This document shows, one piece after another, positions 1 to 7,351 of a DNA stretch of 64,000 nucleotides. Numbering within the stretch: the first letter of the stretch is position 1; each line of letters opens with the position of its first letter. Position numbers and translations under genes: made by a program. The notes under the pieces are model-generated. The model saw only the letters and a program-made list of their open reading frames with translations. It ran no database searches and was not told the DNA's origin. The DNA is from Alphaproteobacteria bacterium (GTDB lineage: Bacteria; Pseudomonadota; Alphaproteobacteria; Rhodospirillales; Rhodospirillaceae). The DNA lies in contig JAUVUZ010000006.1 in the NCBI GenBank assembly GCA_030604885.1, positions 91,915-155,914 of the forward strand, read 5' to 3'.

Positions 1-294
1 GGGTTGTCGAATTTGTCAGGTCGCGGGCGGCCTCGCCGGGGTCGCCCGCGCCGCCCGCCGGGGCGAAGGTGCAACGTCTTGAACTGGCGCAATTTTCCCG
101 TTCCGAGTCGGCGGCCCGGCGGCGGCCGTCGGCGGCGGCACGCGCGACGGGTGGCGGGTTCCCGCGCCCACCTAACAACATATTGACATCTTGCCCCGAC
201 CGTGGCCCAATCGTGGAGATCGGGCTTCCGCCGGCAGTTCCCTCTGGGGTTGTCCGGCCCGGCGAACCAAGAATCTGCATTCAGGGAGAGCACC
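1..294. other. Window-edge intergenic region, no gene recognised
   Basis: No reading frame here has a convincing start, ribosome binding site or recognisable protein. Positions 183-188 read TTGACA, a consensus -35 box, but the hexamer 17 nt downstream (CCCAAT) is a poor -10 box, so a promoter for the binding-protein gene at 295 is only a weak suggestion. The first 150 bases are very GC-rich and contain GCGGGCG/CGCCCGC inverted repeats. The 5' part of a divergent gene running off the window's left edge cannot be excluded. Confidence 0.4.
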
Positions 295-1281
295 ATGAAA
301 CGTTTGATGTCCGGGCTTGCGGCAGCCGCCGTAGGCGTGTTCCTCGGGGCCGCGGCGACGGCCACGGCGGTGGCGGCGGACTATCCCGCCCGTCCGATCC
401 AGATCATCGTTCCCTACAACGCGGGCGGCGGCACCGACCTCTCCACCCGTCTGTTCGCCCAGGCGCTCGAAAAGCAGCTGAACGGCACCGCGGTGGTGCG
501 CAACCAGCCGGGCGGCGGCGGCTCCATCGGCACCAGCGCCACGGCCCACGCCAAGCCCGACGGCTACACCCTCGGCACCGGGTCCCAGGGTCCGATCGCG
601 ATGCTCCCGCACTACGGCGGCATCGACTACACCATCAACGATTTCGAGTTCATCGCCCTCCAGGCGCGCAACCTGATGGTGGTCGGCGTCGGCAAGAACG
701 CGCCGTTCCAGGATGCCAAGGGCTTCCTCGAATATGCCAAGGCCCACCCGGGCGAGATCACCGTCGGCAACTCGGGCGCCGGCGGCGCCAACCACATCGC
801 CATGGAAGGCCTGGCGATGGCGGCGGGCGTGAAGGTCAAGAGCATGCCGTTCGGCGGCGCGGTGGCGGCGGTCACGGCGGTGCTCGGCGGCCACATCCAC
901 GCGGCGGTGGCCAGCCCGGCCGAGTTCCTCACCCACGTTCGCGCCGGCAACATCAAGCCGATCCTGGTGATGGAAGACGCGCGCATCGAGCAGTATCCCG
1001 ACACCCCGACCGCCAAGGAAGTCGGCGTCGACTTCAGCTGGTCGTCGTGGAAGGGCATCGTCGCCCCCAAGGGCCTGCCGAAGGACGTGCGCGACAAGCT
1101 CGCCGTCGCGGTGGAAAAGGCGCTGAAGGACGAGACCTACGTGGCGAAGATGGCCGAACTCGGCGAATTCCTCGACTACCGCCCGGGCGACAAGTACGAA
1201 GCCCTGGCGCGCCACGACTCCGAGATCGCGGAAAAGGTCATCCGCTCCCTCGACATGTACGGCATGAACGCCAAGAAGTGA
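295..1281 (+). CDS. TctC/Bug-family periplasmic binding protein (tripartite tricarboxylate transporter type)
   Basis: 328-aa secreted solute-binding protein. A signal peptide ends near AVAAD (about residue 28). The mature part opens with the family signature YPARPIQIIVPYNAGGGTD, typical of Bug receptors that bind carboxylates or amides. ATG at 295 is preceded by AGGGAG and gives a proper signal peptide, so longer frame extensions are rejected. No TctA or TctB membrane gene is adjacent; the neighbour 58 nt downstream is a LarA-like enzyme, which suggests a shared substrate, possibly a hydroxy acid (inference). The family is certain, the ligand unknown. It is a paralogue of the tctC at 11150-12139. 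Confidence 0.9.
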   Translation: MKRLMSGLAAAAVGVFLGAAATATAVAADYPARPIQIIVPYNAGGGTDLSTRLFAQALEKQLNGTAVVRNQPGGGGSIGTSATAHAKPDGYTLGTGSQGPIAMLPHYGGIDYTINDFEFIALQARNLMVVGVGKNAPFQDAKGFLEYAKAHPGEITVGNSGAGGANHIAMEGLAMAAGVKVKSMPFGGAVAAVTAVLGGHIHAAVASPAEFLTHVRAGNIKPILVMEDARIEQYPDTPTAKEVGVDFSWSSWKGIVAPKGLPKDVRDKLAVAVEKALKDETYVAKMAELGEFLDYRPGDKYEALARHDSEIAEKVIRSLDMYGMNAKK

Positions 1282-1287
1282 CCGGAA

Positions 1288-1316
1288 CGCCGGGGCGGCC
1301 TTGCGCCGCCCCGGCG
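1288..1316 (+). terminator. GC-rich hairpin between binding protein and LarA-like gene
   Basis: An 11-bp perfect stem (GCCGGGGCGGC at 1289-1299 with GCCGCCCCGGC at 1305-1315), closed by one more C-G pair, lies just after the stop codon. It is followed by CGTTTC rather than a long T run, so it may be a partial terminator or an mRNA-stabilising hairpin that keeps the receptor transcript in excess. Confidence 0.45.
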
Positions 1317-1339
1317 CGTTTCCCGCCAGGAGAGGCCGC

Positions 1340-2659
1340 ATGACCCGACCGCGCTACGCCCAACTGGTGGACGACGTGCCGCTGCCCAAGGTCGCCCTGG
1401 TGCGGCAGACCTTCGACGCGGTGGACGCCGGAGATCCGGCCATGGCGGTGCGCGAGGCGCTCGCCCTTTCTCCGTGCGTTTCCGCGCTCAAGCCCGGAAT
1501 GCGGGTGGCGCTCACCGTCGGCAGCCGCGGCCTCGCGGCGCTGCCCGAGCTGGTGCGGGCGATCGTTTCCGAAATTCGCGCGCGCGGCGCCGAGCCGTTC
1601 ATCGTACCCTCCATGGGCAGCCACGGCGGCGCCACCGCCGAGGGCCAGACCAAGGTGCTGGCCCACCTCGGCGTTACCGAGGAGACCGCCGGCTGCCCGA
1701 TCCGTTCGAGCATGGAGACGGTCCACATCGGCACCCTCGACAACGGCATGGAGGTCCATGTGGACCGCCTCGCCTACGAGGCGGACGGCATCGTCCTGTT
1801 CAACCGCATCAAGCCCCACAGCGCCTTCCGCGCGCCGAACGAAAGCGGGCTGGTGAAGATGCTGTCGATCGGCCTCGGCAAACGGTCGGGCGCCGACAAC
1901 TGCCACGCCTGGGGGTTCAACTACGTCGGCCGGTTCATCGTCGAGATGGCGCGGGTGAAGCTCGCCAAGTGCAAGGTGCTGTTCGGCATCGCCTCGATGG
2001 AAAACGCCTACGACCGCCTGTCCAAGGTGGTGGTGATCCCGGCCGAGGGAATGATCGAGATCGAGCGCGGCTATCTTGCCGAGGCGATGCGCAACATGCC
2101 GCGCCTGCCGCTCGGGCCGCTCGACCAGCCGCTCGCCTCCGGCCCCCTCGACGTGCTGGTGGTGGACGCGGTGGGCAAGGAATTCTCCGGCAGCGGCATG
2201 GACCCCAACATCACCGGCCGCCCCTCCACCAAGGCGATCAGCGGCGGCCCCAGCGTCTCGCGCATCGCGGTGCTCGACGTCACCGACAAGAGCGAGGGCA
2301 ACGCCAACGGCGTCGCCCGCGCCGACGCCATCACCGAGCGGCTGTTCCGCAAGTTCGACCGGGAATCCGTCTACATCAACTCGATCACCTCCGGCGTGCT
2401 CTCCGCCGCGGCGCTGCCGATGGCGCTGCCCGACGACAAGAGCGCGATCCAGGCGGTGGTGAAGACCTGCGAATCCCACACCCCGGACGCGATCACCCTG
2501 ATCCGCATCCCCAACACCCTGCACCTCGAATACCTCTACGCCTCCGAGGCGCTGCTGCCGATGCTGCGGGAGCGCCCCGGCGTCGAGATCGTCTCCGGCC
2601 CCGCGCCGATGCGCTTCGACGCCCGCGGCACCCTCCTCGACCCCTGGCCGGAGCACTGA
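1340..2659 (+). CDS. LarA-like (DUF2088) nickel-pincer racemase/epimerase family protein
   Basis: 439-aa cytoplasmic protein related to lactate racemase LarA. Visible family features are GSHGGATAEGQ near residue 95 and NRIKPHSAFRAPNESG with a conserved Lys-His pair near residue 160, in the region where LarA proteins place their catalytic and cofactor residues. ATG at 1340 has CAGGAG upstream. Distant LarA homologues act on several 2-hydroxy acids, so lactate is not proven as substrate. No larB/larC/larE cofactor-maturation genes are nearby. Its place directly behind a TctC-type receptor suggests it processes the imported ligand. Family assignment is fairly firm; the reaction is unknown. Confidence 0.75.
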   Translation: MTRPRYAQLVDDVPLPKVALVRQTFDAVDAGDPAMAVREALALSPCVSALKPGMRVALTVGSRGLAALPELVRAIVSEIRARGAEPFIVPSMGSHGGATAEGQTKVLAHLGVTEETAGCPIRSSMETVHIGTLDNGMEVHVDRLAYEADGIVLFNRIKPHSAFRAPNESGLVKMLSIGLGKRSGADNCHAWGFNYVGRFIVEMARVKLAKCKVLFGIASMENAYDRLSKVVVIPAEGMIEIERGYLAEAMRNMPRLPLGPLDQPLASGPLDVLVVDAVGKEFSGSGMDPNITGRPSTKAISGGPSVSRIAVLDVTDKSEGNANGVARADAITERLFRKFDRESVYINSITSGVLSAAALPMALPDDKSAIQAVVKTCESHTPDAITLIRIPNTLHLEYLYASEALLPMLRERPGVEIVSGPAPMRFDARGTLLDPWPEH

Positions 2660-2663
2660 CGGT

Positions 2664-3602
2664 TCAGGGGCGGCGCCGCACGAAGCGTTGCTCGAGGATT
2701 TCCGGCCCCCACTGCGCGCCCGGGCGCTCCTCCGCCAGCGCGAAGCCGCGGCTTTCGTAAAGATGGCGCGCGGCGTCCAAGCCGGGGAAGGTCCAGAGGT
2801 GGGTCTCGGCGAAGCCCAGCGCATCGGCGAACGTCAGCGCGGCGTCCAGCAACGCCTTGCCGCCGCCCTGGCCGCGCAGGCCGTCGTCGACGATGAACCA
2901 GCGCAGGTGCGCGATGCCGGTGCCCAGGTCCTCGCCGTCGATGGCGACCGATCCCACGATTTCGCCCCCGCGCCGGAGGGTCCAGATGCCGTTACGCGGG
3001 CTGTCGATGCGTTCGCAGAAGTCCGCCAGCCCCCGCGCCACCACCGCCTCGAACCGCAGCCCGAACCCGGCCTCCCGCGCGTAATAGCGGGCGTGCATGG
3101 CGGTGACGCGGGCGATGAGGCCCGGCTCGTAGCCGCGCACGAGGTCCGCCCGGGGCGGGTCGCCGTCCGCCACCGCACCGCCGAGGGCGCGGGTGTAGAG
3201 GCGCAGGCCCTCCAGGACCGCGCGATCCTCCCCCGGTTGCAGGCGGCCGAGGGCGTCGGCCACCTGCGCCCGGGCGAAGGCGTGGATCGCCGCCACTCGC
3301 TTTTGCCCGGCGGGGGTGAGGGACAGCACCTTGACGCGGCCGTCGGCGGCGTCCGCATCCTCGCGCACCTCGCCGGAGGCGGCGAGCTTGCGCAGCATCC
3401 GGCTGACGCTGGATTTTTCCAGCCGCAGGCGGGCGCCGAGGTCGCGCGCCGTCGCCGCGCCCCGGTCGATCTCGATCAGGGCATGCACGGCGGAGGGCGA
3501 AAGTCCGGTTCCGGCGAACGAGCCGCCCATGAACCCGAGTTCGCGCACCATCGCGCGCGAGGCGGCGCGGATGTCTTCGATCAGGGGCGACGGCGTCGGC
3601 AT
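2664..3602 (-). CDS. MarR-GNAT fusion: winged-helix regulator with C-terminal acetyltransferase
   Basis: 312 aa. Residues about 1-145 are a MarR-type winged helix (DLGARLRLEKSSVSRMLRKL recognition region, then a wing with DGRVKVLSLTPAG). Residues about 165-310 are a GNAT domain (motif A near VDDGLRGQGGGKALLDAAL, and ARHLYESRGF at the end). Such fusions are known in bacteria but their substrates mostly are not. ATG at 3602 has GGGAGG at a good distance and removes a spurious 10-residue extension. The upstream gap holds palindromic GTTGCAAC-type repeats, suggesting autoregulation (inference). It converges on the LarA-like gene with only 4 nt between stops. Confidence 0.85.
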   Translation of the reverse strand: MPTPSPLIEDIRAASRAMVRELGFMGGSFAGTGLSPSAVHALIEIDRGAATARDLGARLRLEKSSVSRMLRKLAASGEVREDADAADGRVKVLSLTPAGQKRVAAIHAFARAQVADALGRLQPGEDRAVLEGLRLYTRALGGAVADGDPPRADLVRGYEPGLIARVTAMHARYYAREAGFGLRFEAVVARGLADFCERIDSPRNGIWTLRRGGEIVGSVAIDGEDLGTGIAHLRWFIVDDGLRGQGGGKALLDAALTFADALGFAETHLWTFPGLDAARHLYESRGFALAEERPGAQWGPEILEQRFVRRRP

Positions 3603-3624
3603 GATACGACCTCCCGGGGATAAT

Positions 3625-3661
3625 GGTTGCAACTTACAACAAAATGGTTGTTCCTTGCAAC
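3625..3661 (-). promoter_or_regulatory. Candidate MarR operator / promoter region
   Basis: Inverted repeat GTTGCAA (3626-3632) and TTGCAAC (3655-3661), with inner AACAAAATGGTTGTT. The left arm is itself part of the 8-bp palindrome GTTGCAAC (3626-3633). This AT-richer patch lies immediately upstream of the MarR-GNAT start. MarR proteins usually bind such palindromes over their own promoter. Binding by this protein is inferred. Confidence 0.5.
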
Positions 3662-3672
3662 TTTATCGCCGC

Positions 3673-3697
3673 AAAAAAGGAGGGCGATCGCTCGCCC
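3673..3697 (-). terminator. Terminator after the NfnAB-like gene
   Basis: On the minus strand, a stem GGGCGA / TCGCCC with loop GCGA is followed after two or three bases by a run of six T. It lies about 30 nt past the stop of the NfnAB-like gene and separates it from the MarR-GNAT gene. Confidence 0.7.
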
Positions 3698-3726
3698 CCC
3701 TCGAGGTTCCCCTTTTTGCCCTTGTC

Positions 3727-6081
3727 TCAGGCGCTCGCCGGAACCGGCTCCTGCGGTTGCGGCAGCGGCGCGGGCGGCACGAACGCCTCGATGGTCTCCG
3801 GCGCGGGCGGCCAGGCCTTGGCCTTGTCCTGCAGATACGCGCCGATCGCCCGCGCGGCGCGGCGGCCCGCCCCCATCGCGAGGATCACCGTGGCGCCGCC
3901 GGTGACGATGTCGCCGCCCGCGAACACGCCGGGCATGGTGGTGGCCTGGCTCTGCTCGTCGGCGACGATGTAGCCCCACTTGTTGCGCACCAGCGCCGGA
4001 GCGGTGCTCGCCACCACCGGGTTGGCGTTGGTGCCGAGGGCGTAGATCACCGTGTCGCAGTCGAGGTCGACGAAGGTGCCGGTGGGAATCGGCTTGCGGC
4101 GGCCCTTGTCGTCCGGCTCGCCCAGGTCCATCCGCTCCACCCGCATGCCGACGACGTTGCCGTCGGCGTCGGTGTTGATCTCCACCGGGCCGTGGAGGAA
4201 GTGGAACTCGATGCCCTCCTCCTTGGCGTGGCGGAGTTCCTCCTTGCGCGCCGGGGCTTCGTCCTCCGAGCGGCGGTAGACGCAGCGCACCTTGGGCGCG
4301 CCGAGGCGCTTGGCGACGCGCAGGCAATCCATCGCGGTGTTGCCCGCGCCGATCACCACCACGCTCTCGCCGATGCTCACCGGCGTGTCGACGATCGGGA
4401 AGGTGTTGCCCGCCATCAGGTTGACGCGGGTGAGGAACTCGTTGGCCGAATACACCCGGCCCGCGAACTCGCCGGGGATGCCGAGGAAGCTCGGCGCCCC
4501 CGCGCCCGCGGCGATGAACACCGCGTCGAAGCCCATTTCCTCCAGCAGCTGCGGCACGGTGAAGGTCTTGCCGATCACCTTGTTGGTGAGGAAGGTGACG
4601 CCGAAATCCTTGAGGCGCTGGATTTCCCGCTCGATGATGTCGCGCGGCAGGCGGAACGGCGGGATGCCGTATTGCAGCACGCCGCCGAGAACGTGCAGGG
4701 CCTCGTAGACCGTCACCTCGGCGCCGAAGCGCACCAGGTCGGCCGCCGCGGCGAGGCCGCCGGGGCCGGACCCCACCACCGCCACCTTGCCGAGCGGCTT
4801 GGCGAACTTGAGCGGCACCGCCTTGAGCGGGCGCGCGTAGTCGCCGATGAAGCGCTCGAGGCGGCCGATCGCCACCGGTTCCATCCGCTTCGCCAGCAGG
4901 CACTGGGCCTCGCACTGGCTCTCCTGCGGGCAGACGCGGCCGCAGATCGAGGGGAACAGGCTCGACTCGTAGATCACCTTGAGCGCGCCTTCGAGATCGT
5001 GGACCAAGAGGCTGCGGACGAATCCCTGGATGTCCACCCCCACCGGGCAGCCGGAGACGCAATTGGGGTTGCGGCATTGCAGGCAGCGCTCGGCCTCGCG
5101 GAAGGCGTCGTCGGCGGTGTAGCCGAGGTTGACCTCCTCGAAGTTGGCGGCGCGCTCCAGCGGGTCGCGCTCGGGCATCGGCACCTGGTGGGGCGCCACG
5201 TCGGCGATTTTCTTGTAGGTGCGCTTGCCTTCCTGCACCAGCACCTTGTCGAGGTTGCAGACGTGGGCGAAGCGTTCGTTGGCCTTGCTTTCCTCGCTCT
5301 TGAAGCGCTTCTGGCGCAGCAGCAGCTCCTGGAAGTCGACCGCGTGGCCGTCGAAATCCGGGCCGTCGACGCAGGCGAACTTCACCTTGCCGTCCACGGT
5401 GACGCGGCAGGAGCCGCACATGCCGGTGCCGTCCACCATGATGGTGTTGAGCGACACCATGGTCTTGACGCCGAACGGCCGGGTCACCTCGACGCAGGCG
5501 TTCATCATCGGCAGCGGGCCGATCGCCACCACCATGTCGGGCTTGTCGGTTTCGAGCACGTGCTTGAGCGCGTCGGTGACGAAGCCGGGGCGGCCGTAGG
5601 AGCCGTCGTCGGTGCAGATCAGCAGGTCGTCGCACTGGGAGGCGAAGCGCTCCTCCCAGAAGATCAGGTCCTTGCTGCGGAAGCCCATGATGCCGGTGGT
5701 GCGGTTGCCCGCCTCCTTGGCGACGCGCAACTGCGGGTAGATCGGCGCGACGCCCAGGCCGCCGCCGACGAACACCACGTGGCCGACCTTGTCGAGGTGG
5801 GCGGGCAGGCCGAGCGGGCCGACGAAATCGAGGAAGCTGTCGCCCTCGCGGTAGCGGTCGCGCATCTCGCGGGTGGTCTTGCCGAGCGCCTGGATCACCA
5901 TGGTGATGGTGCCCGCCTCGCGGTCGAAATCGGCGACCGTCAAAGGAATGCGCTCGCCGCCCTCGTAGAGGCGCAGCATCACGAACTGACCCGGTTGCGC
6001 CGCGCGCGCGATGTCGGGGGCGAGAACCTCCCAGAGGAAGGTCACGTCGGAAAACCGCTCGCACCGAATGATCTGGTACAT
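3727..6081 (-). CDS. Single-chain NfnA-NfnB-type NADH-dependent ferredoxin:NADP+ oxidoreductase (SudB-SudA-like fusion)
   Basis: 784-aa flavoprotein. Residues 1-255 resemble NfnA/DHODH electron-transfer subunit: FAD site RIPLT (44-48), NAD site VFVGGGLGVAPIYP, and a [2Fe-2S] site MVDGTGMCGSC plus FAC (215-237) with the Asp and three Cys expected for Nfn. Residues 275-784 resemble NfnB/GltD: [4Fe-4S] cysteines CLQCRNPNC...CP and CGRVCPQESQCEAQC (333-394), Rossmann motifs GSGPGG (438-442) and GAGNTAMD. Separate NfnA and NfnB perform flavin-based electron bifurcation between NADPH, NAD+ and ferredoxin; here they are one chain. ATG at 6081 has AGGGA at 6 nt; the ATG two codons earlier abuts it. 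The gene is monocistronic. Glutamate synthase function is less likely because no gltB is near. Confidence 0.85.
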   Translation of the reverse strand: MYQIIRCERFSDVTFLWEVLAPDIARAAQPGQFVMLRLYEGGERIPLTVADFDREAGTITMVIQALGKTTREMRDRYREGDSFLDFVGPLGLPAHLDKVGHVVFVGGGLGVAPIYPQLRVAKEAGNRTTGIMGFRSKDLIFWEERFASQCDDLLICTDDGSYGRPGFVTDALKHVLETDKPDMVVAIGPLPMMNACVEVTRPFGVKTMVSLNTIMVDGTGMCGSCRVTVDGKVKFACVDGPDFDGHAVDFQELLLRQKRFKSEESKANERFAHVCNLDKVLVQEGKRTYKKIADVAPHQVPMPERDPLERAANFEEVNLGYTADDAFREAERCLQCRNPNCVSGCPVGVDIQGFVRSLLVHDLEGALKVIYESSLFPSICGRVCPQESQCEAQCLLAKRMEPVAIGRLERFIGDYARPLKAVPLKFAKPLGKVAVVGSGPGGLAAAADLVRFGAEVTVYEALHVLGGVLQYGIPPFRLPRDIIEREIQRLKDFGVTFLTNKVIGKTFTVPQLLEEMGFDAVFIAAGAGAPSFLGIPGEFAGRVYSANEFLTRVNLMAGNTFPIVDTPVSIGESVVVIGAGNTAMDCLRVAKRLGAPKVRCVYRRSEDEAPARKEELRHAKEEGIEFHFLHGPVEINTDADGNVVGMRVERMDLGEPDDKGRRKPIPTGTFVDLDCDTVIYALGTNANPVVASTAPALVRNKWGYIVADEQSQATTMPGVFAGGDIVTGGATVILAMGAGRRAARAIGAYLQDKAKAWPPAPETIEAFVPPAPLPQPQEPVPASA

Positions 6082-6087
6082 GCTCAT

Positions 6088-6501
6088 TCCCTGCTGCTGG
6101 ACGACCGCGCGGCCCCGACCCCCCGGGGCGCTGCGGCGGCAGGGGAGGAAGGCTCTCCCCCCTTACCCCCCTTCGTGGGGCATGGGAAAAATACCCCTCC
6201 GAGGGGTGGTGCGGCAACCCTTGGATTGCGAATCAAGAAATCTGGATATGCGAGGGGTTCGCAAGTGATTTGGAAAGATTACCGCTCCAACGGGTAGGGC
6301 GGGACTCGGCGCCGCTCCCCACCCGGAAAACGGTCAGAAAACCTTACCATTCCTAGGGACTTGCGGGAGCCTTAAGCGGTGCCGTGGGCGCGCCGGACGG
6401 CACCGAAGGCGGATCGGGGAGGGTGCGGCGGCGGGGACGGAACGCACCGTGCCGGAGGCGGGGCAGGGCCGCCCCGCCCTCGCCGGAGCGGTGGCGGGCG
6501 G
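6088..6501. other. 414-bp intergenic leader between GDSL gene and NfnAB-like gene
   Basis: No convincing gene is present. Starting from the NfnAB side, it holds a CCCC-TTCG-TGGGG hairpin, a terminator-like hairpin (6187-6207), an imperfect palindrome CTTGGATTGCGAATCAAG at 6220-6237, and an AT-richer block around 6230-6290. Near the GDSL stop is an 8-bp hairpin GGTGCCGT/ACGGCACC (6378-6385 with 6397-6404). The length and structure suggest a regulated 5' leader for the NfnAB-like gene, but no known riboswitch class is recognisable. Confidence 0.4.
6187..6207 (-). terminator. Terminator-like hairpin in the NfnAB leader
   Basis: Minus strand: ACCCCT-CGG-AGGGGT followed by ATTTTT. It lies about 105 nt upstream of the NfnAB-like start and 295 nt past the GDSL stop. 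It may end the GDSL transcript or act as an attenuator for the flavoprotein gene. The stem is short (6 bp). Confidence 0.4.
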
Positions 6502-7284
6502 TCAGCGGGCGGCGGAGTCGAGGGCGGCGGCGCGGCGGGGCTGGAGGGCGTCGCGGATGCCGTGGGCGAGGGCGGCGGCGACGCAGTCGTATCCGGCGTC
6601 GGTCTGGTGGGTGCCGTCGGGGCCGATCAGGTCGGCGAGGGTCATGGTCCGGGTTTCCACCGCGTCCTGCATCACCCGGTAGCGGTGGAACAGGCCGAGG
6701 CGTTCGTCGGCGGCGACGCGCTCGGTGCGGCGCAGCATGTCGGCGGCGCCCTCGGGGTTGGCGAGGGTGTTGCGGGCGTACTGGATATCCATCAGCACGA
6801 TGTCGGCGCCGGTCTCCCGCAGGCGCGCCACGCCGCGGCGGATCCACGCCTCGGCGGCGGCGGTGTCGCCCCGGCGCAGCACGGTGTTGGCGCCCACCTG
6901 CCAGATCACCAGGTCGGGCCTTTCGGCCACCACGTCGCGGGCGATGCGCGCCACCATCTGGTCGTCGGTCTCGCCGCCGACGCCCTTGTTGACCACCACC
7001 GCGCGCACCCCCGGCAGCAGCGCGTCGAGATGGGCGGCGAGGCGGGCGGGATAGGCGCGGGCGGGGGCGCTCGCCCCGGCGCCGGAGGTGGAGGAGGAGC
7101 CGAGCGCGACGATCCGCGGCGGCCGCCCCTCGGCGATCGCGGCGGCGACGCGCGGCAGGGGCGCGTGGAGCGCCGCGTGGGCGGTGGCGACGCAGGCGGC
7201 GGGCGGCGGCGGTTCGGCCGCGCGCGCGGGGGCGGTCGCGGCGCAGAGGGCCGCGAGGCCGAGGAACACGATCCTAAGCTTCAC
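6502..7284 (-). CDS. Secreted SGNH/GDSL-type hydrolase
   Basis: 260 aa with a signal peptide (cleavage near ARAAE, residue 23). Block I is ALGSSSTSG, with the nucleophilic Ser in the GDSL position; block III is GANT, carrying the oxyanion Asn; block V is DGTHQTDAGY with the catalytic Asp-x-x-His pair. These are the hallmarks of SGNH esterases/lipases. GTG at 7284 is preceded by GGAG at a normal spacing. The product should act in the periplasm. The gene is transcribed alone after the gamma-glutamyltransferase operon with a 67-nt gap, so it could be co-transcribed with it. The substrate (acylated polymer or small ester) cannot be inferred. Confidence 0.85.
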   Translation of the reverse strand: MKLRIVFLGLAALCAATAPARAAEPPPPAACVATAHAALHAPLPRVAAAIAEGRPPRIVALGSSSTSGAGASAPARAYPARLAAHLDALLPGVRAVVVNKGVGGETDDQMVARIARDVVAERPDLVIWQVGANTVLRRGDTAAAEAWIRRGVARLRETGADIVLMDIQYARNTLANPEGAADMLRRTERVAADERLGLFHRYRVMQDAVETRTMTLADLIGPDGTHQTDAGYDCVAAALAHGIRDALQPRRAAALDSAAR

Positions 7285-7351
7285 CAGACAGCTCCGGAAA
7301 TCCAGATGTGTCGGGAGTATCGCACGATCCGGTTCCGGAGCAAGCGGATTC

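Noticed and set aside
1..186. A 60-codon open frame at the left edge
   Set aside because: Arg/Pro/Gly-rich, no ribosome binding site and no recognisable features; typical of random open frames in GC-rich DNA.
3316..6297. A 993-codon plus-strand open frame over the NfnAB region
   Set aside because: Shadow of the minus-strand flavoprotein gene, which has all cofactor motifs; the plus-strand translation has no family features.
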